NCBI GenBank assembly: GCA_028293005.1
Contig: JAQGLH010000268.1
Location: forward strand, 1 to 9,349
DNA length: 9,349 nt
Direction: 5' to 3'
From: Alphaproteobacteria bacterium
Lineage (GTDB): Bacteria > Pseudomonadota > Alphaproteobacteria > Sphingomonadales > Sphingomonadaceae
Below the pieces are notes generated by a model. That model had not been told where the DNA came from. It saw only the letters and a program-made list of their open reading frames with translations, and made no database searches. This document shows positions 5,328 through 9,349 of the stretch, one piece after another. The translations under genes and the position numbers were made by a program. The first letter of the stretch is position 1. Every line of letters begins with the position of its first letter.

Positions 5328-6269
5328 ATGGTCACGAAAGCTGATATCTGGCCGGAGCTCACCTGGGCGGGGTGGCGCGATACGGCGATTACGCTTCAGC
5401 TCTGGATGCAGATCGTCGGCAAGGTCCGCCTATCGCTGACGCCGTGGCTCAACCACAGCTGGCACGTTCCGCACTACGTCTCCGCGCGCGGATTGACGAC
5501 CTCGGCGATTTTCCACCTCGACGAAGCGTTCGAGCTCGAGTTCGACCTGCTCGAGCACCGTCTGCTGTTCCGCGACAGCGGCGGCAGTGAGGATGGGCTG
5601 GCGCTGCGTCCGCAAAGCGTTGCGGATTTCCATAGCGGCCTGTTCGCGCTGCTCAGCCGCAACGGGATCGAGGTCGCGATCCACGAATTTCCCAATGAGG
5701 TTGCAGACCCTATCCGATTTGCGGACGACCGCACCCATTGCTCCTACGATCCGGACGCGGCGCGCCGCTTCTGGCGCGTGCTGCTCACTGCCAACCGGCT
5801 GCTCGGTCAATTCCGCACCGCCTTTGTCGGCAAGGCGAGCCCGGTCCATTTCTTCTGGGGAAGCTTCGATCTGGCCGTGACGCGCTTTTCCGGCCGCCCG
5901 GCGCCGCCGCACCCCGGCGGCGTCCCCAATCTGCCCGATGCGATCGCGCGTGAGGCCTATTCGCACGAGGTGAGCAGCGCCGGCTTCTGGCCGGGCAGCG
6001 ATGCGTTTCCGCACGCCGCATTCTATTCCTACGCCTATCCGGCGCCCGAGGGATTTGCCAACGCGCCGATCATGCCGGCCGCCGCACGCTTCGAGCCGAT
6101 GCTTGGCGAATTCGTCTTCCGCTACGAGGATCTGCGCACGTCGCCAAACCCGGCTCAGGCGCTGATGACCTTTCTCACCTCGACCTATGAGGCGGCCGCC
6201 GAGCTCGGCCATTGGGACCCCACGCTCGATTGCGCGCCCGGCCTTCCGCGCCGGCCGCGGCCGGTATGA
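5328..6269 (+). CDS. DUF5996 family protein
   Basis: A 313-residue soluble protein of the DUF5996 family, recognised from a chain of conserved motifs: WPELTWAGWRDT (8-19) with LQLWMQIVGKVRL, NHSWHVPHYVSARGLTT (42-58), FDLLEHRL, FEFPNE-like IHEFPNEVADPI (118-129), and the very conserved VHFFWGSFDLAVTRFSGR (173-190), PHPGGVPN and AYSHEVSSAGFWPG (210-223). Length and motif order fit a complete member. The biochemical function of the family is unknown to me. The density of conserved His, Trp, Glu and Arg suggests an enzyme or ligand-binding pocket, which is inference. No signal peptide or membrane segment is seen. Start supported by GAGGGG 7 nt upstream. It appears to be transcribed alone, or with the DUF1203 gene 121 bp downstream. 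Confidence 0.88.
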   Translation: MVTKADIWPELTWAGWRDTAITLQLWMQIVGKVRLSLTPWLNHSWHVPHYVSARGLTTSAIFHLDEAFELEFDLLEHRLLFRDSGGSEDGLALRPQSVADFHSGLFALLSRNGIEVAIHEFPNEVADPIRFADDRTHCSYDPDAARRFWRVLLTANRLLGQFRTAFVGKASPVHFFWGSFDLAVTRFSGRPAPPHPGGVPNLPDAIAREAYSHEVSSAGFWPGSDAFPHAAFYSYAYPAPEGFANAPIMPAAARFEPMLGEFVFRYEDLRTSPNPAQALMTFLTSTYEAAAELGHWDPTLDCAPGLPRRPRPV

Positions 6270-6312
6270 GCCTCGCCGTCTGAGCCGTCCGTGCGTGCCT
6301 TTCGAAGCGCGA

Positions 6313-6345
6313 TTTCTTTGAGCGCAAGAAACGGAGCGCGCTCCG
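6313..6345. repeat. Two adjacent inverted repeats between the DUF5996 and DUF1203 genes
   Basis: TTTCTT (6313-6318) and AAGAAA (6326-6331) are 6-bp arms around seven bases, directly followed by the perfect 14-bp palindrome CGGAGCGCGCTCCG (6332-6345). They occupy the middle of the 121-bp gap. The pair could be a terminator for the upstream gene or an operator for the downstream one; neither has a proper T-tract. Confidence 0.35.
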
Positions 6346-6390
6346 GTGGTGCATGCCCGATGGTGCGGTCGGCAGTATCGGAGACCGACG

Positions 6391-6858
6391 ATGAGCTTTC
6401 GCATAACCGGGTTGAGCCCGGCACAATTTCGTCACCTGTTCGGCTTGCCGGACGAGGCGCTCGCCGCGCACGGCGCCAGGCGCTGCATCGCCGACAGCAA
6501 GCCCGGCTTTCCTGACCGTATCGAGGTCCGGGATGTCGAGCCCGGCGAAAGCCTGTTGCTGCTCAACTATACTCACCAGCCGGCGGAGACGCCGTATCGT
6601 GCCAGCCATGCCATCTTCGTCCGCGAGGGCGCGGTGCAGCGTTACGATCGTGTCGACGAGATACCCGAAGTGTTGCGCCTGCGGCTGATCTCGCTCCGCG
6701 CGTTCGACGAGCGCGACGAGATGATCGACGGCGCGGTCACCGACGGCGCCACCCTCGCCCTCGCGATTGCGCAGATGTTCGCCGACCCGGCAGCGCGCTA
6801 CCTCCATGCCCATTATGCATCGCGCGGCTGCTATGCGGCACGGGTCGACCGGGCCTGA
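6391..6858 (+). CDS. DUF1203 family protein
   Basis: A 155-residue protein of the DUF1203 family. The typical pattern is present: MSFRITGLSP at the start, CRxADxKPGFP-like RRCIADSKPGFPDRIEV (about 30-46), EPGESLLLLNYTHQPAETPYRASHAIFVREG (about 50-80), and the C-terminal HAHYASRGCYAARVDRA. Function of the family is not known; the conserved His, Cys and Arg residues suggest ligand or metal binding, but that is speculation. I start at ATG 6391, where family homology begins and GGAGA lies 6 nt upstream, rather than at the in-frame ATG 45 bases further up. It is convergent with the MCE gene, with only 36 bp between their stops. Confidence 0.88.
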   Translation: MSFRITGLSPAQFRHLFGLPDEALAAHGARRCIADSKPGFPDRIEVRDVEPGESLLLLNYTHQPAETPYRASHAIFVREGAVQRYDRVDEIPEVLRLRLISLRAFDERDEMIDGAVTDGATLALAIAQMFADPAARYLHAHYASRGCYAARVDRA

Positions 6859-6865
6859 AGAGGAG

Positions 6866-6886
6866 CCTCCGGTACGGGGAGGATTT
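6866..6886. terminator. Candidate terminator hairpin between convergent genes
   Basis: CCTCC (6866-6870) and GGAGG (6878-6882) can pair around GGTACGG and are followed by ATTTCT on the plus strand. This is the only structure in the 36-bp gap between the DUF1203 stop and the MCE gene stop. The stem is short and the T-run weak, so the call is tentative. Confidence 0.3.
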
Positions 6887-6894
6887 CTAGCTCA

Positions 6895-7824
6895 TCACGG
6901 CTTGTGATCGGGGAGCTTGGGCGGCGACAGCGCCTGTCCAATTCCCGACCGGTCGATCTGCTGGACGGTCGTGCCGGCCTCGCGCGCGCTGGTGCGCATG
7001 TCGCGAACCTGCTGATGAAGACCGGGCTGCGACAGCGACCGCACCTTCGGATCCATCGCGTCCACGCTCGCATCGAGCCGCGCCATGCCGTCGCGCGCCG
7101 CCCGTAGCGACTGGCGCATCTCGCGCGCCTTGCTGGTGCCCTGCGCGGCCAGCCGGCGGTCCATCGCGTCCGCCTTGCGGCCCATCGCCTCGAGCGCGGC
7201 ACCGGTCTCACGAACCGTGCCGCGCGACGAGGCGCCGCGGTCGGCAAGCGCCGGCCCGCGCAGCGCCAGGCGTGCGCTCCGGCGCTCGGTGTCGGCGATG
7301 GACTCCGATATGGTCCTCTGCCCCGCCGGGGTAAGCAACCGGTTGAGCCGTTCCGCCGTCGCTGAGATTTTCTCGACGGTGCTGACAGTGTCGCCGCCGA
7401 GGAGGCCACTGTCCTTCTTGGCCGGAATGAGGGGGACGTCCCCTCTTCGCGCGGGCCTGATCGGCGGCGCACCCTGGATCGCGCCATCGAGCGAGATCAG
7501 CGCGCTACCAAACAGATCACGATGAAGATTGGCGGTCGTGCCCTGCAGGATGGGCGCTTCACGATCGGTGATGATGATTCGCACGCGCACGAGCTGCGGA
7601 TCGATCGGATCGAAGTCTATATTCTCGATGCGCCCGACCGCGACACCGGAGAAGCTTACCGGCGACCCTGCCGCCAGGCCGGCGACCGAGCGGTCGAATT
7701 TTATGTCGTAATAATGGCTGTCGCGGCTGTCATTCGGCGAAGCCCAGGCAATGTAAGCGAACAGCGCCGCAAGCAGGATCACCAGGGCACCGGCGACGAG
7801 GTAGGTATGCGACTGAGTTTCCAT
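6895..7824 (-). CDS. MCE/MlaD family lipid-transport protein
   Basis: A 309-residue protein with an N-terminal membrane anchor (about 8-29, YLVAGALVILLAALFAYIAW), then one MCE domain (about 37-114: YYDIKFDRSVAGLAAGSPVSFSGVAVGRI through HRDLFGSALISLDG), and a long helical C-terminal part (about 145-290) with heptad-like Ala, Leu, Arg and Met content, probably coiled coil. MlaD-type proteins sit in the inner membrane facing the periplasm as hexameric rings and carry phospholipids for an ABC transporter (MlaE permease, MlaF ATPase). Those partner genes, and the auxiliary lipoprotein usually found next to them in sphingomonads, are absent here: pyrG lies upstream and a convergent DUF1203 gene downstream. 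No clear Shine-Dalgarno precedes the ATG. Either the partners lie elsewhere or this is a stand-alone MCE protein. Confidence 0.87.
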   Translation of the reverse strand: METQSHTYLVAGALVILLAALFAYIAWASPNDSRDSHYYDIKFDRSVAGLAAGSPVSFSGVAVGRIENIDFDPIDPQLVRVRIIITDREAPILQGTTANLHRDLFGSALISLDGAIQGAPPIRPARRGDVPLIPAKKDSGLLGGDTVSTVEKISATAERLNRLLTPAGQRTISESIADTERRSARLALRGPALADRGASSRGTVRETGAALEAMGRKADAMDRRLAAQGTSKAREMRQSLRAARDGMARLDASVDAMDPKVRSLSQPGLHQQVRDMRTSAREAGTTVQQIDRSGIGQALSPPKLPDHKP

Positions 7825-7845
7825 TGGCAGTCACGATAACGCGCC

Positions 7846-7881
7846 GGCGGGCGTTCGGCCACCGCGATCCGCGCGCCCGCC
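7846..7881 (-). terminator. Long-loop GC hairpin between pyrG and the MCE gene
   Basis: GGCGGGCG (7846-7853) and CGCCCGCC (7874-7881) are perfect 8-bp arms with a 20-nt loop in the 78-bp gap between pyrG and the MCE gene, both on the minus strand. GCGTTCGGC is repeated directly at 7851-7859 and 7891-7899. Without a T-tract it may weaken read-through from pyrG or stabilise its mRNA. It does not rule out an operon. Confidence 0.3.
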
Positions 7882-7902
7882 AAGCGGAGCGCGTTCGGCG
7901 GG

Positions 7903-9349
<1,447 letters not shown>

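Overview
The window is a high-GC chromosomal segment from an alphaproteobacterium, most likely a sphingomonad (Sphingomonadales). I judge this from the GC-rich codon use and from the close resemblance of the YjbQ, YbaK/EbsC-type, DUF5996, DUF1203, MCE, MraZ and FtsZ-like proteins to their sphingomonad versions as I remember them. No search was run. Genes are densely packed, no stretch over about 300 bases lacks a gene, and I see no rRNA, tRNA, CRISPR array, insertion sequence or phage gene.

Layout. (1) 1-331, minus: the N-terminal part of a sulfotransferase-family gene that runs off the left edge. It is preceded by a 15-bp tandem repeat at 402-437. (2) 471-1369, minus: a two-gene unit. An MraZ-like transcriptional regulator (893-1369) is followed after only 2 nt by a small zinc-ribbon-like protein of unknown function (471-890). 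(3) 1370-1591: a 222-bp divergent promoter region with a perfect CtrA-type box (TTAA-N7-TTAAC), inverted repeats, and a 10-mer that also occurs twice in the repeat upstream of the sulfotransferase. (4) 1592-3208, plus: an FtsZ-like GTPase with an intact tubulin-type GTPase core, a long proline-rich linker and a non-canonical C-terminus. (5) 3418-4110, plus: an orphan FixJ/NarL-type response regulator. (6) 4247-5141, plus: a YjbQ-family protein and a YbaK/EbsC-type aminoacyl-tRNA deacylase, 7 nt apart. (7) 5328-6269 and 6391-6858, plus: DUF5996 and DUF1203 proteins. (8) 6895-7824, minus: an MCE/MlaD-like membrane-anchored lipid-transport protein. (9) 7903 to the right edge, minus: CTP synthase (pyrG), lacking its N-terminus.

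The most notable content is the left third. A MraZ-like regulator and an FtsZ paralogue face away from each other across a shared control region carrying a CtrA box. MraZ is classically the repressor of the division and cell wall (dcw) cluster, and CtrA is the alphaproteobacterial cell-cycle regulator. The arrangement looks like a detached, duplicated piece of division control: an accessory 'mraZ2-ftsZ2' module with its own small zinc-ribbon partner. That it is a paralogue rather than the only ftsZ is an inference from the missing canonical FtsZ tail peptide and the absence of ftsQ, ftsA, mur genes and rsmH nearby. The remaining genes look like ordinary housekeeping or conserved hypothetical genes.
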